DNA from: Glycomyces terrestris
GTDB taxonomy: Bacteria > Actinomycetota > Actinomycetes > Mycobacteriales > Micromonosporaceae
Assembly: GCF_003933745.1 (NCBI RefSeq)
Contig: NZ_RSEB01000003.1
Coordinates: 558,001-622,000 of the forward strand
Direction: 5' to 3'
Length of the DNA stretch: 64,000 nt
The translations under genes were made by a program, and so were the position numbers. Positions 44,492 to 53,072 of the stretch are shown here, piece by piece. Every line of letters starts with the position of its first letter. Position 1 is the stretch's first letter. A model generated the notes under the pieces. That model made no database searches, was not told the DNA's origin, and saw nothing but the letters and a program-made list of their open reading frames with translations.

Positions 44492-44551
44492 CTTCGCAAA
44501 TGCGAGCGATCATCGGTACTAGTGTCGCATTCGCAAGGCTATGCTTGACGG
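44492..44551 (+). promoter_or_regulatory. Promoter and candidate operator of the molybdate cluster
   Basis: TTCGCAAATGCGA (44493-44505) and TCGCATTCGCAA (44525-44536) form an inverted repeat. A -10-like TATGCT at 44540-44545 is 6 bp from the GTG at 44552, suggesting a leaderless transcript. A good -35 is not obvious. The repeat overlaps the promoter as a repressor site would. Confidence 0.5.
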
Positions 44552-44935
44552 GTGACGACGTTTCGCATCGGGGAGGCCGCCGAGCTGCTCGGGGTCTCCG
44601 CGGACACGGTCCGCCGCTGGATCGACGCCGGGCGGCTCGCCGCTGAGCGCGACGGGCACGGGCACCGGGTGATCACCGGGGCCGACCTGGCGGCGTTCGC
44701 GCGCGACCGGGCCGCCGCGCCCGACGGCACCGGCAGCTCTTCGGCGCGCAACCGGCTGCGGGGCATCGTCACCGCGATCGTCAAGGACCAGGTCATGGCC
44801 CAGGTCGACCTCCAGGTGGGGCCGTTCCGGGTCGTCTCGCTCATGAGCCGCGAAGCCGTCGACGAGCTCGGCCTCGAAGTCGGCTCCCTCGCGACCGCGG
44901 TCGTCAAGTCCACCAACGTTGTCGTCGAACGGTAG
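44552..44935 (+). CDS. Helix-turn-helix/TOBE molybdate-responsive regulator
   Basis: 127 residues from GTG at 44552. Residues 4-50 are an excisionase/MerR-like helix-turn-helix (FRIGEAAELLGVSADTVRRW). Residues 63-127 are a single molybdate-binding TOBE/Mop domain (SSARNRLRGIVTAIVKDQVMAQVDL ... SREAVDELGLEVGSLATAVVKST). This arrangement is the compact analogue of ModE. It precedes modABC, so it very probably represses them when molybdate is bound. Confidence 0.92.
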   Translation: MTTFRIGEAAELLGVSADTVRRWIDAGRLAAERDGHGHRVITGADLAAFARDRAAAPDGTGSSSARNRLRGIVTAIVKDQVMAQVDLQVGPFRVVSLMSREAVDELGLEVGSLATAVVKSTNVVVER

Positions 44936-44956
44936 CGCCGAACCACGGAGACCCTC

Positions 44957-45721
44957 ATGCGCGCCAGACCCGCCCTCGCCCTCACCGCCGCAACGGCCCT
45001 CACCGCGCTCGCCACCCTCGCCGCCTGCGGCGGCAGCGGCGACGACGGCGCCGAGACGGCCACCCTCACCGTGTTCGCCGCCGCCTCCCTCACCGAGGCG
45101 TTCACCGAGATCGGCGACCGGTTCGAGGCCGAGCACGACGGCGTCACCGTCGAGTTCAACTTCGCCGCCTCCTCCGACCTCGCCGCCCAGATCACCGAAG
45201 GCGCCCCCGCCGACGTGTTCGCCTCCGCCGACCAGAAGCACATGGACAAGGTCATCGAAACCGGCGCCGCCGCAGATCCCCGGCCGTTCGCCCTCAACCA
45301 GCTCGTGATCGCCGTGCCCGAAGGCAACCCCGACGGCGTCACCGCCCTCCCCGACCTCGCCGGCCTCGACTTCGCCGCCTGCGCCCCCGAAGTCCCCTGC
45401 GGCGCCGCCGCCCAGACCGCCGTCGACGCCTCCGGCGCCGACCTCACCCCCGTCACCTACGAGGCCGACGTCAAGTCCACCCTCCAGAAGCTCACCCTCG
45501 GCGAAGTCGACGCCGCCCTCGTCTACCGCACCGACGCCATCGCCGCCCAGGACGAGGTCGACGCCGTCGAGTTCCCCGAATCCGCCACCGCCGTCAACAC
45601 CTACCCCATCGCCGCCCTCGCCGACGCCCCCGAACCCGACCTCGCCGCCGCGTTCACCGCGTACGTCCTCGGCGACGACGCCTGGACCGTCCTCGAGACC
45701 GCCGGATTCCAGCGCCCCTGA
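44957..45721 (+). CDS. modA: Molybdate ABC transporter substrate-binding lipoprotein
   Basis: 254 residues. The lipoprotein signal ends in LAAC with the acylated cysteine at residue 24. The mature part starts with VFAAASLTEAFTEIGDRFEAEH, the ModA hallmark, followed by FNFAASSDLAAQITEGAPADVFASAD (oxyanion-binding serines) and VTYEADVKSTLQKLTLGEVDAALVYRTDA. Binds molybdate/tungstate outside the membrane. 21 bp after the regulator gene, and GGAGACC precedes the ATG. Confidence 0.96.
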   Translation: MRARPALALTAATALTALATLAACGGSGDDGAETATLTVFAAASLTEAFTEIGDRFEAEHDGVTVEFNFAASSDLAAQITEGAPADVFASADQKHMDKVIETGAAADPRPFALNQLVIAVPEGNPDGVTALPDLAGLDFAACAPEVPCGAAAQTAVDASGADLTPVTYEADVKSTLQKLTLGEVDAALVYRTDAIAAQDEVDAVEFPESATAVNTYPIAALADAPEPDLAAAFTAYVLGDDAWTVLETAGFQRP

Positions 45722-45749
45722 CCGGGACCGCCGTACGATGAGGAACGCC

Positions 45750-46553
45750 ATGCCCGCCAAGCGAACCCGCCAGCGCCGCCGAGTCCCGGCCGCGCTCCTG
45801 GCGCCCGCGGTCGTCGGGCTCGCGTTCCTCATCCTCCCGCTCGCCGGCCTCCTCGCCCGCGCCCCCTGGACCGAGCTCCCCGCCCGCCTCGCCGAACCCG
45901 CGATGCTCGACGCGCTCCGCCTCTCCCTCGTCACCGCCACCCTCGCCACGGCCCTGTCGCTCCTGTTCGGCGTCCCGATCGCCTGGCTCCTCGCCCGCGG
46001 CGACTTCCCCGGCCGCAGCCTCCTGCGCGCGCTCGTGACGGTCCCGCTCGTGCTCCCGCCCGTCGTCGGCGGCGTCGCGCTCCTCCTCGTCTTCGGCCGC
46101 AGCGGCCTGATCGGCTCCTGGCTGCACGAGCGCTTCGACGTCACGATCCCGTTCTCCACCACCGCGGTCGTCCTCGCGATGACGTTCGTGTCCATGCCGT
46201 TCCTCATCGTCGCCGTCGAAGGCGCCCTCCGCGGCGCCGACGTGCGCTTCGAAGAGGCCGCCGCGACGCTCGGCGCCGGCCGCTGGACCGTGTTCACCCG
46301 CGTGACGCTCCCGATGATCGCCCCCGGCGTCCTCGCCGGCGCGGTCCTGTGCTGGGCGCGCGCCCTCGGCGAGTTCGGCGCGACCATCACGTTCGCGGGC
46401 AACTTCCCCGGCCGCACCCAGACCATGCCGCTCGCCGTCTACCTTGCGCTGCAATCCGATCTGGAGGCCGCGATCGTGCTCAGCCTGATCCTCCTGGCGG
46501 TCTCGGTGGCGGTCCTGGCGTCGCTGCGCGAACGATGGACGACCGTGGCATGA
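45750..46553 (+). CDS. modB: Molybdate ABC transporter permease
   Basis: 267 residues from ATG at 45750, chosen because GAGGAA is 6 nt upstream; an ATG at 45738 is in frame. About six membrane segments and the EAA loop EEAAATLGAGRWTVFTRVTLP that docks on the ATPase. Family text ARALGEFGATITFAGNFPGRTQTMPLAVY is typical of ModB. Its stop overlaps the modC start (ATGA). Confidence 0.96.
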   Translation: MPAKRTRQRRRVPAALLAPAVVGLAFLILPLAGLLARAPWTELPARLAEPAMLDALRLSLVTATLATALSLLFGVPIAWLLARGDFPGRSLLRALVTVPLVLPPVVGGVALLLVFGRSGLIGSWLHERFDVTIPFSTTAVVLAMTFVSMPFLIVAVEGALRGADVRFEEAAATLGAGRWTVFTRVTLPMIAPGVLAGAVLCWARALGEFGATITFAGNFPGRTQTMPLAVYLALQSDLEAAIVLSLILLAVSVAVLASLRERWTTVA

Positions 46554-47623
46554 GCGCCCCGATCGCACACGGCCTGGACGCGCACCTGGTGGTCGACCGC
46601 GGCGCGTTCCGCCTCGACCTGCGCCTCCAGGTCGCCCCCGGCGAGACCGTGGCACTGCTGGGCCCCAACGGCGCCGGGAAGACCACGGCCCTGCGGGCCC
46701 TCGCGGGACTCGAGGACCTCACCGACGGGCACATCGCGCTCGACGGCGCCGTCCTCGACCGGCCGCGCGGCGGCGGCCGCTGGGTGCCGCCCGAGCACCG
46801 CCGCATCGGCGTCGTCTTCCAGGACTACCTGCTGTTCCCGCATCTGAGCGCGGTCGACAACGTCGCATTCGGCCCGCGCCGCCGCGGCCTCGGCCGGGCC
46901 GAGGCGCGCGCGCTCGCCGCGGACTGGCTCGGCCGCGTCGGCTTGGGGGACTTCGGGAAGCGGCGCCCGGGCCAGCTGTCGGGCGGGCAGGCGCAGCGGG
47001 TGGCGCTCGCGCGGGCGCTGGCCGCGGAGCCGGCGCTGCTGCTCCTGGACGAGCCGCTCGCGGCCCTCGACGCGCGGACCCGGCTGGACACGCGGGTGGA
47101 GCTGCACCGGCACCTCGCGGGGCTCGCGGGCCCGGCGGTGCTGGTGACGCACGATCCGGTGGACGCGCTCATGCTCGCCGACCGGCTCGTGGTCGTGGAG
47201 GAGGGCCGGGCGGTCCAGGAGGGCGACGGCGAGTCGGTGACGGCGCGGCCGCGCACGGACTACATCGCGCGCCTGGTCGGCTTGAACCTGTACCGGGGCA
47301 CGGCTTCGGGGCGGACGGTGCGGCTGGCGTCGGGCGCGGTGCTGGCGACCTCGGAGGCGCTGGAGGGGGATTCGTTCGCGGCGTTCCCGCCGAGCGCGGT
47401 GGCGCTGTTCCGCAGCGAGCCGGACGGGAGCCCGCGGAACACGTGGCGGGCGGTCGTGGCCGGGGTGCACCGGCACGGGGACCACCTGCGGGTGCGGCTC
47501 GACGGCCCGATCCGGGCGGCGGCCGACGTCACCCCGGCCGCGGCGGCCCAGCTCGGGCTCGAACCGGGCCAAGAGGTGTGGGCGGCGGTGAAGGCCGCGG
47601 AGATCCGCGCCTACCCGGCCTGA
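46550..47623 (+). CDS. modC: Molybdate ABC transporter ATP-binding protein
   Basis: 357 residues. Walker A GPNGAGKTT, Q-loop VFQDYLLFPHL, signature LSGGQAQRVALARAL, Walker B LLLLDEPLAALD and H-loop VLVTHD. The C-terminal ~90 residues are a TOBE/Mop-type domain, which in ModC senses internal molybdate and inhibits transport. Last gene of the mod operon. ATG at 46550 overlaps the modB stop; an in-frame ATG at 46535 is possible. Confidence 0.95.
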   Translation: MSAPIAHGLDAHLVVDRGAFRLDLRLQVAPGETVALLGPNGAGKTTALRALAGLEDLTDGHIALDGAVLDRPRGGGRWVPPEHRRIGVVFQDYLLFPHLSAVDNVAFGPRRRGLGRAEARALAADWLGRVGLGDFGKRRPGQLSGGQAQRVALARALAAEPALLLLDEPLAALDARTRLDTRVELHRHLAGLAGPAVLVTHDPVDALMLADRLVVVEEGRAVQEGDGESVTARPRTDYIARLVGLNLYRGTASGRTVRLASGAVLATSEALEGDSFAAFPPSAVALFRSEPDGSPRNTWRAVVAGVHRHGDHLRVRLDGPIRAAADVTPAAAAQLGLEPGQEVWAAVKAAEIRAYPA

Positions 47624-47668
47624 TCGGCGGTTCGAAGGGAGGCCGCGGGGCCCATGCCGAGGAGGGGC

Positions 47669-47771
47669 GGTCGCCGGATCGCCCTGTTTCACTTCCCGCA
47701 GTGGCCTCGGTCTGCCTCGCTTTCATTCCATAGTGGTCGCCGGATTGCCCGCTTGGCTTCCCGCAGTGGCC
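47669..47771 (+). repeat. Two direct repeats of about 37 bp in the mod/MFS gap
   Basis: 47669-47706 and 47735-47771 share GGTCGCCGGAT-GCCC and CTTCCCGCAGTGGCC. The 445-bp gap 47624-48068 shows no coding frame; it also holds a partial match to the dispersed palindrome (GTCGGACCCTTCGG near 47868) and a terminator at its right part. Confidence 0.7.
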
Positions 47772-47960
47772 GTCGCCCCGCCCCGCCCCGCCCGCTTGCT
47801 ACGTGATCACCTCGCTCACTCGGTCGGGTGAATTCCGGGCCGGGGCGGGTGCTGGGGCCGTGAACTGTCGGACCCTTCGGCAAACCTGGCGCCTACGGTC
47901 CCCTCATGGGTGGGTGGGGGTTTGGGATGGCCTCTACCCCTACTACGCGCGCGACGGCGA

Positions 47961-47989
47961 AGGCCGGAGGCGCACTGCGCCTCCGGCCT
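47961..47989 (-). terminator. Hairpin terminator of the MFS gene
   Basis: A perfect 13-bp stem AGGCCGGAGGCGC/GCGCCTCCGGCCT with a 3-nt loop, about 80 bp beyond the MFS stop. It can act for both converging transcripts. Confidence 0.7.
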
Positions 47990-48068
47990 CGGTTTCCCGG
48001 TTGAAGAAGTTCTCTCCCGGCCTAAGGCTTCCCTCCAGGCCGCGGGCTTCGCCTCCCGCGGCCGGGGT

Positions 48069-49418
48069 TCACCAGCCGCGGGGCGGGCTCGGCGGTAACG
48101 CCGCCGCTCCGGCGAGCGTGCGCTTCGCGGCGGGAGCCGACGCGGCGGCGCCGGTGCCGCTCCCCGCAGTCCCGTTCCCGCCGGCGCCGCTCTCGTCTGC
48201 GCCGCTCTCATCAGCGCGGGCCGCGCGGCGGATGAGCGGGAGGCAGGCGAGGACGATCAGGATCGAGACGAGGCCGACCGCGAGGAACGCGGTCTGGACG
48301 TCCATGACCGCGGACATCGCGCCGCCGAGGAGGAACCCGAGGAGGGTCGCGCCGTTGACGCGGCCGTTCACCGCGGCGTTCGCGCGGCCCCGGAAGGCCT
48401 CCGGGACGCGCCGGGCGACCGCGATGCCGAGCGCCGAGTTCTCGCCGGCGTTGAAGATCCCGCCGATCAGGTTGAGCGGCACCATGAGCAGCACGGTGAA
48501 CATCGGCAGGCCCTGCCCGAAGCACACCAGGCCGACCCCGGCGAGGCATGCCATGAGCAGCCACGCGAGCTGCACGTCGCGGTCGAGGCGGCGGATCACG
48601 GCGGCCGCGATCCAGGCGCCGGCGACCATGCCGAGCGTCCAGCAGGCCTTGATGAGGCCGTACATGCCCTCGCTCGCGCCGTACACCTCGCGGACGAGGA
48701 AGACGCTGAGGACGTTCACGGCGCACATCGCGGCGATCACGGCGCTGAGGCCGAAGACCATGGCGGTGAGCAGCCGGTCCCCGCGCAGCCGCCACGCGGT
48801 CCCGGCGGCCGCGGCCTTCGCGGCGAGGTCGCGGCGGATGCCGCCGCGGCGGGTGCGGATGTCGAGGCAGAACAGGACGCGCAGGAGGGCGCAGCCCGCG
48901 GCGAGCATGAGGGCCGCGGCGGCCGAGTGGGCGCCGATGACGAACCCGGCGGCGGCCGGGCCGGCCGCGAGGCCGACGAGGGTGCCGGTCTGGACCATCG
49001 CGACCGCGTGCGGGAGGTCCTCGCGGCGGGTCATGAGCGGCACGAGCGCGCTCACGACCGGCTGGTTGACCGCGGTCCCGCAGGCGTTCAGGATGACGAG
49101 GGCGTAGAGCGCGATCAGGTTGTCGGTGAACGCCATCGCGACGATCGACGCGGCCTGGAGGAGGCCGGAGGACGCCATGAGCGCGCGGCTGTCGAAGCGG
49201 TCGGCCATGCGGCCGGTGAGCGGGGAGAGCACGACCAGCGGAAGGGTCGCGCAGATGATGAGGGCGGCGATGGCGAAGCCGCCGTACCCGTCCGTCTGGA
49301 GGCGGAGGGTGAGGGCGAAGTCGGCCGTGAACATCGCGGTTCCGGCGAGGAACGCGCAGGTGGCGGCGGTGTAGACGTCGGACCAGCGGGTCCCGTCGGC
49401 GAAGGATGTGAAAGACAT
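48069..49418 (-). CDS. MFS transporter (drug-efflux type)
   Basis: 449 residues from ATG at 49418 (MSFTSFADGTRW); a GTG seven codons upstream is possible. About 12 hydrophobic segments. The loop after segment 2 reads GRMADRFDSR, the MFS motif A. The C-terminal tail is about 45 residues of Ala/Gly/Ser-rich sequence with DESGADESGAGGNG repeats, probably disordered. The group contains enterobactin/macrolide exporters. An inverted repeat covers the start region, and a winged-helix regulator gene lies 124 bp upstream on the same strand, suggesting substrate-induced expression. Confidence 0.9.
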   Translation of the reverse strand: MSFTSFADGTRWSDVYTAATCAFLAGTAMFTADFALTLRLQTDGYGGFAIAALIICATLPLVVLSPLTGRMADRFDSRALMASSGLLQAASIVAMAFTDNLIALYALVILNACGTAVNQPVVSALVPLMTRREDLPHAVAMVQTGTLVGLAAGPAAAGFVIGAHSAAAALMLAAGCALLRVLFCLDIRTRRGGIRRDLAAKAAAAGTAWRLRGDRLLTAMVFGLSAVIAAMCAVNVLSVFLVREVYGASEGMYGLIKACWTLGMVAGAWIAAAVIRRLDRDVQLAWLLMACLAGVGLVCFGQGLPMFTVLLMVPLNLIGGIFNAGENSALGIAVARRVPEAFRGRANAAVNGRVNGATLLGFLLGGAMSAVMDVQTAFLAVGLVSILIVLACLPLIRRAARADESGADESGAGGNGTAGSGTGAAASAPAAKRTLAGAAALPPSPPRGW

Positions 49419-49490
49419 ATTTCGAAGATACACTTTCACACTTGGATGCGAAAGAGGTTTTTCAGATTTTTTGAAGAAGTTCTTTCACGC
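49407..49490. promoter_or_regulatory. Inverted-repeat operators in the MFS promoter
   Basis: TGTGAAAG at 49407-49414 pairs with CTTTCACA at 49433-49440, straddling the MFS start codon. GCGAAAG at 49448-49454 pairs with CTTTCACGC at 49482-49490. All share the half-site GAAAG/CTTTC in an AT-rich stretch that is striking for this genome. They likely bind the ArsR-like regulator encoded next to it. Confidence 0.55.
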
Positions 49491-49542
49491 TTCTGGAGCG
49501 GCGCCCCGGGACGGGCGGCGCCCGCCGCCCGTCCGACCCCCA

Positions 49543-50268
49543 TCAGGTCTGCGGGAAGACCCGGAAGAGGTAGTTGAAGACGACCGTGCCGTCGTCCGCG
49601 TCGGGGCCCTTCTCCGAGCGCCCCCGGGACAGCTCGGCGTACTCGCCCTCGAGGTCGTGGAACCGCTGGATGAACTCCTTCGACTCCTCCAGGGTCAGCC
49701 GCAGCCGCCCCTGCGACGTCACCGCCGCGTCGCGAAGCTCGCGGCTCGCGTCGAGCCGCACGTCGAGCCAGCGCTCGTAGTTCTCCTCCTGCCGGTCGGT
49801 GAACATCTGACCCATCGTGCGCTCGATGACCCGGTCCGCCGGCGTGGCGTTCTCGTCCGCCGAGATCGAGAAGCTGTCGATCGCCAACCGCCACACCCGC
49901 TCCCGGGCGTCACCCCGGCTCGGGGCCTCCTCGATGAACCCCGCCCGCGCGAGGGTGCGCAGGTGGTAGCTCATCGCGCTCGGCGTCATGCCCGCGACCT
50001 CGGAGATCTCGGTCGCGGTCGCGCCGTCGAAGCCCTGCACGCGGCGGGTCCCCAGGAAGTCGAACACCGCCATGCGGGCCGGATGCGCCAGCGCCTTCAT
50101 CCGCTCGGGGTCGCTGATCCTCACCTGGTTCGGGAACCGCTTCCCCCGGCGCTGGCCGGGCGCGTTCGGAGGCGGCGGGGGCTCCGGCTCCGGCGGAACC
50201 GGCGGCAGCGGCGGCTCCGGGACCGGCGGAGGCTCCTCGGCCGGATGCGAAGCAGATGTTTCAGACAT
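49543..50268 (-). CDS. ArsR-like winged-helix transcriptional regulator
   Basis: 241 residues. After a proline/glutamate-rich disordered N-terminus (about residues 10-40), an ArsR-type winged helix spans about 50-135: ISDPERMKALAHPARMAVFDFL, then TATEISEVAGMTPSAMSYHLRTLARAGFIEEA. The C-terminal half is helical (ERTMGQMFTDRQEENYERW), probably a dimerisation or ligand domain. No metal-binding cysteines, so not a metal sensor. The MFS gene downstream is its obvious target. Its own upstream region (GATGCGAAGCAGATGTTTCAG near 50250) resembles a weaker half-site. Confidence 0.88.
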   Translation of the reverse strand: MSETSASHPAEEPPPVPEPPLPPVPPEPEPPPPPNAPGQRRGKRFPNQVRISDPERMKALAHPARMAVFDFLGTRRVQGFDGATATEISEVAGMTPSAMSYHLRTLARAGFIEEAPSRGDARERVWRLAIDSFSISADENATPADRVIERTMGQMFTDRQEENYERWLDVRLDASRELRDAAVTSQGRLRLTLEESKEFIQRFHDLEGEYAELSRGRSEKGPDADDGTVVFNYLFRVFPQT

Positions 50269-50502
50269 GCCTCAAGCTAACCACGCCGCGGCCCGGGCCG
50301 CACCCAGGACCAAGCGAAGCCCGCCCGAGACCGCCCTGCACGCGACTCGCACGCGCCCGAACGGCGACCTCCACGTGCCCGCTCACGACCGCTCCACGTC
50401 TGCGAACGGCGGCCTGGGCAAGCTCGCCCGATACCGCCCGCGCACCTCGCACGCGCCAGAGGCGACCACCGCGCACCTCGCCGATTCGGCCCCGCGGCCC
50501 CG

Positions 50503-51128
50503 TCAGGACCCGCCGGAGGCTGCGGCGGCGTTCGCGCCCTCGCGGTTGCCGACCGCCTTGCGGGTCGCGGCCCCCACCCAATGGTCCTCGGCGAAGGCCT
50601 TGCGCTGCTTCCGATCCGGTCGCGTCTTCCGGTCCGGGAAGACGACCTTCTCAAGTCGCACGCCGCACACGAGCGCCAGCAGCGCCTTGGTGCGGTCGTC
50701 GAACGCGCGGCCGGTGCGCGCGGCCGAGGCCAGGCGGGTGCGGGCGTCGGCCAGCGCCTCCGGATGCTGCGGCAGGTACCGGTTGACGGGGAACAGCCCC
50801 ATCACCTTGCCGCGCTCACGCCGCAGGACCCCGCGCGCGGTGAGGTCGTCGAGCACGACCTGCTTGAGCCCCTTCGCGGTCCGTTCGACCGCGGCCCGCG
50901 GTGAGCGCGGCTTGTCGGCCGCGAGCGCCGTGAGCCTGCCGTCGACGACCGGGTCGCCGGTCGGGCTCGGATCGAGCACGCGGACCTTCCGGCCGTCCTC
51001 GTCGATGCGCCCCGCGAGGGCGAGTTCGTAGAGGACCGCACCCGCGAGGCCCAGGTCGAGGTAGCCGCCGGTGCGGTCACGGCCGGTCGTTGGGCGAGCA
51101 GCGCGAGCGCTTCGACAAGAGAGGACAT
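50503..51128 (-). pseudogene. GPP34-family protein, frameshifted
   Basis: The ATG at 51128 has GAGGG just upstream and starts MSSLVEALALLAQ, matching the GPP34 N-terminus. A frame change near 51078-51092 is needed to reach DRTGGYLDLGLAGAVLYEL and the remainder (VLDPSPTGDPVVDGRL ... AVERTAKGLKQVVLDDL), which stays open to the stop at 50503. Without a shift the second frame has no start before GTG 50979, which would give a 158-residue fragment. GPP34 proteins bind phosphoinositides in eukaryotes; their role in actinomycetes is unknown. Either a real mutation or a base error in the assembly. Confidence 0.75.
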
Positions 51129-51207
51129 GCCCTCAGCGTAGGGCGGCGCGGCACCCCGCGGGTTCCACGCCGTCCCCCAGCGGTCTCACCCGCCCGGCCG
51201 CGGTCGT

Positions 51208-52125
51208 TCAGGCCGCTCCGCCGCTGCGGAGCCGCTCCAGCCAGGCCGCCGCGTCGGCGAAGTCGCCGTCGCTCAGCCCCTCCGGCGGCGGCACGGGCCG
51301 GTCGGAGTGGTCGCGCGGGTAGGACCCCAGGTAGCGGACGTCGGCGCAGATGCGGCGCAGGCCCGTCAGCGCCTCGCCCATGCGCGCGTCGGCCAGGTGC
51401 CCGGTGCAGTCGAGGAAGAACGCGTACCGGCCCAGGCCCTCGCCGGTCGGGCGGGACTCGATGCGGGTCAGGTTGATCCCGCGGATCGCGAGCTCGGTGA
51501 GGACGGCCAGGAGCGCGCCCACCCGGTCGTGGTCGATGTAGACGACGAGCGACGTGATGTCGTTCCCGCTCGGCTCCGGCGGAGCCGCCGGGCGCACCAC
51601 GTGCACGAAGCGGGTCTCCGCGCCCGAGTTGTCGCCGATGTCAAACGCCTGCACCGGAAGTCCGACCGCCTCGGCGGTGAAGGGCGCGCACACGGCGGCG
51701 TCGAACTCGCCGTCGACCACGCGCTGGGCGGCCTGCGCGGTGGAGAGCGCCTGGTGGACGACGGCGTTCGGGAGTTCGCGGCGCAGGAACCCGCGGGTCT
51801 GCGCGATGGCGTGCGGGTGCGAGGCCACGGTGGCGATCTCGGCGGCGGGCTTCGCGGAGGCGAGCACGAACGTGACCGGGAGGACGACCTCTCCGGCGAT
51901 GACGAGCGGGTCGCCGCCGACGAGCTCGTCCACGGTGAGCGTGACCGTGCCCTCCTGAGAGTTCTCGATCGGCACGAACCCGGCGTCGACCTCGCCGCGG
52001 CGGACCGCTTCGAGGACCTCCACGATCGAGGCCATCGGCACCGTGGTCGCGCCCTTTGCGGCGGGCAGCCGGCGGAGCGCGGCTTCGGTGAAGGTCCCGC
52101 GCGGTCCCAGATAGGCGAACTCCAT
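51208..52125 (-). CDS. pheA: Prephenate dehydratase
   Basis: 305 residues from ATG at 52125. The catalytic PDT domain runs over about 1-185 (AYLGPRGTFTEAAL, PIENSQEGTV, ASHPHAIAQTRGFL) and the ACT regulatory domain over about 195-275 (TSLVVYIDHDRVGALLAVL, then GINLTRIESRPTGEGLGRYAFFLDC with the ESRP motif that binds phenylalanine). It makes phenylpyruvate from prephenate and is expected to be inhibited by phenylalanine. There is no chorismate-mutase domain, as is normal in actinobacteria. Confidence 0.97.
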   Translation of the reverse strand: MEFAYLGPRGTFTEAALRRLPAAKGATTVPMASIVEVLEAVRRGEVDAGFVPIENSQEGTVTLTVDELVGGDPLVIAGEVVLPVTFVLASAKPAAEIATVASHPHAIAQTRGFLRRELPNAVVHQALSTAQAAQRVVDGEFDAAVCAPFTAEAVGLPVQAFDIGDNSGAETRFVHVVRPAAPPEPSGNDITSLVVYIDHDRVGALLAVLTELAIRGINLTRIESRPTGEGLGRYAFFLDCTGHLADARMGEALTGLRRICADVRYLGSYPRDHSDRPVPPPEGLSDGDFADAAAWLERLRSGGAA

Positions 52126-52539
52126 GGACCAACGCTAGCAAGACCGCCCGCGCAGGGAGCGCGAGCGAAGCCGTCGTCCCGCGCGGGGCCGCGGGTGAAG
52201 CCGTCGACGCGGATCTTGCTCCTGGCCCAGCAAGGCCGCCCGCACGGGGGCCGCCGGCAGCGCGCGGCCGCCGGCCGGCGCCGACGTACGGTGCTCGCGC
52301 CGTCCAGCCCCGGCTGCCGACTGTTCTTCCCGCGCTCGACGTGCAGCGTTCGCCCCGTCCCGGCCGCCTGTCGACCGGCCGCGAACCGGCCGCACATGAG
52401 ACGGCGGTCTCAACGGCCACCCGCCTGCTGCGGCGTCTCCGCTGTCGCGTATGCTTGTCGAGCCCAAGCGGAATTCCGCGGTGGTGAGCCGGAGAAAATG
52501 GAATGCGACAGTCCTTGTCGCCTGCCAGGATCAACGTGC
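52126..52539. other. 414-bp intergenic region before the tRNA genes
   Basis: No coding frame or known RNA is seen. A short repeated wording (GAAGCCGTCG twice near 52166-52210, and GCAAGACCGCCCGC/GCAAGGCCGCCCGC) and a TATGCT -10-like site near 52449 are visible. It presumably holds the promoters of pheA and tRNA-Glu. Confidence 0.4.
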
Positions 52540-52612
52540 GCCCCCATCGTCTAGTGGCCTAGGACGCCGCCCTTTCAAGGCGGTAACACGGGTTCGAATC
52601 CCGTTGGGGGTA
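52540..52612 (+). tRNA. tRNA-Glu (anticodon TTC)
   Basis: GCCCCCA pairs with TGGGGGT at the acceptor (G-T at position 1), the anticodon arm CCGCC-CTTTCAA-GGCGG gives TTC, and the T-arm is CGGGTTCGAATCCCG. Discriminator A at 52612; CCA is not encoded. Confidence 0.96.
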
Positions 52613-52679
52613 CGACCCAGACGCGGTGCCGGTCACACGGACCCGGCTGGTATAAATGAACAGGTCTTGCGACCTTGAC

Positions 52680-52695
52680 GAACTCGATCGAGTTC
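52680..52695. repeat. Perfect 16-bp palindrome between two tRNA genes
   Basis: GAACTCGATCGAGTTC reads the same on both strands and lies 5 bp before tRNA-Asp, with a TATAAA -10-like site at 52651-52656 upstream. It may be a processing hairpin or an operator. Confidence 0.8.
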
Positions 52696-52700
52696 ACCGA

Positions 52701-52775
52701 GGTCCCGTGGAGCAGCTAGGAGTGCTCGCCGCCCTGTCAAGGCGGAGGTCGCGGGTTCAAATCCCGTCGGGACCG
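52701..52775 (+). tRNA. tRNA-Asp (anticodon GTC)
   Basis: Acceptor GGTCCCG/CGGGACC with discriminator G at 52775, anticodon arm CCGCC-CTGTCAA-GGCGG giving GTC, T-arm CGGGTTCAAATCCCG. A classical terminator follows 7 bp later. Confidence 0.96.
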
Positions 52776-52782
52776 CAGCGAA

Positions 52783-52815
52783 AACCCCCAGGTTCACCTG
52801 GGGGTTCTTTCGTTT
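52783..52815 (+). terminator. Intrinsic terminator of the tRNA genes
   Basis: A 10-bp stem AACCCCCAGG/CCTGGGGGTT with a TTCA loop, followed by CTTTCGTTT: the most classical terminator in the window. Confidence 0.85.
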
Positions 52816-52862
52816 CACGGACTCCATGAGCGTCCAAATCGGCTCGGTCCCGCTTGCGCGGG

Positions 52863-52907
52863 GCCGAAAAGGGGGCCACGCGGCTTGGCGTGGCCCCCCT
52901 TTTCGGC
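52863..52907. terminator. Long hairpin, bidirectional terminator
   Basis: GCCGAAAAGGGGGCCACGC pairs with GCGTGGCCCCCCTTTTCGGC over 19 bp with one bulged C. A-rich and T-rich sides give T-tracts on both strands. It would stop the minus-strand gene at 53073 and any plus-strand read-through. Confidence 0.75.
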
Positions 52908-53072
52908 TCTCAAGACTCCTCGGCGGTCCGCTCCTCGTAGGCCCGTTCAGGACCTCCCTCGCGAGGCTTCCGCTCTCACGAGGCTGCTCCCCGTCTCTCT
53001 CGCGAGGCTTTCCTCTCGTGAGGTTTCCTCGCTCATGGGCCGCCCGCTTTCACCAGGGACGGCCGTCGGGCG

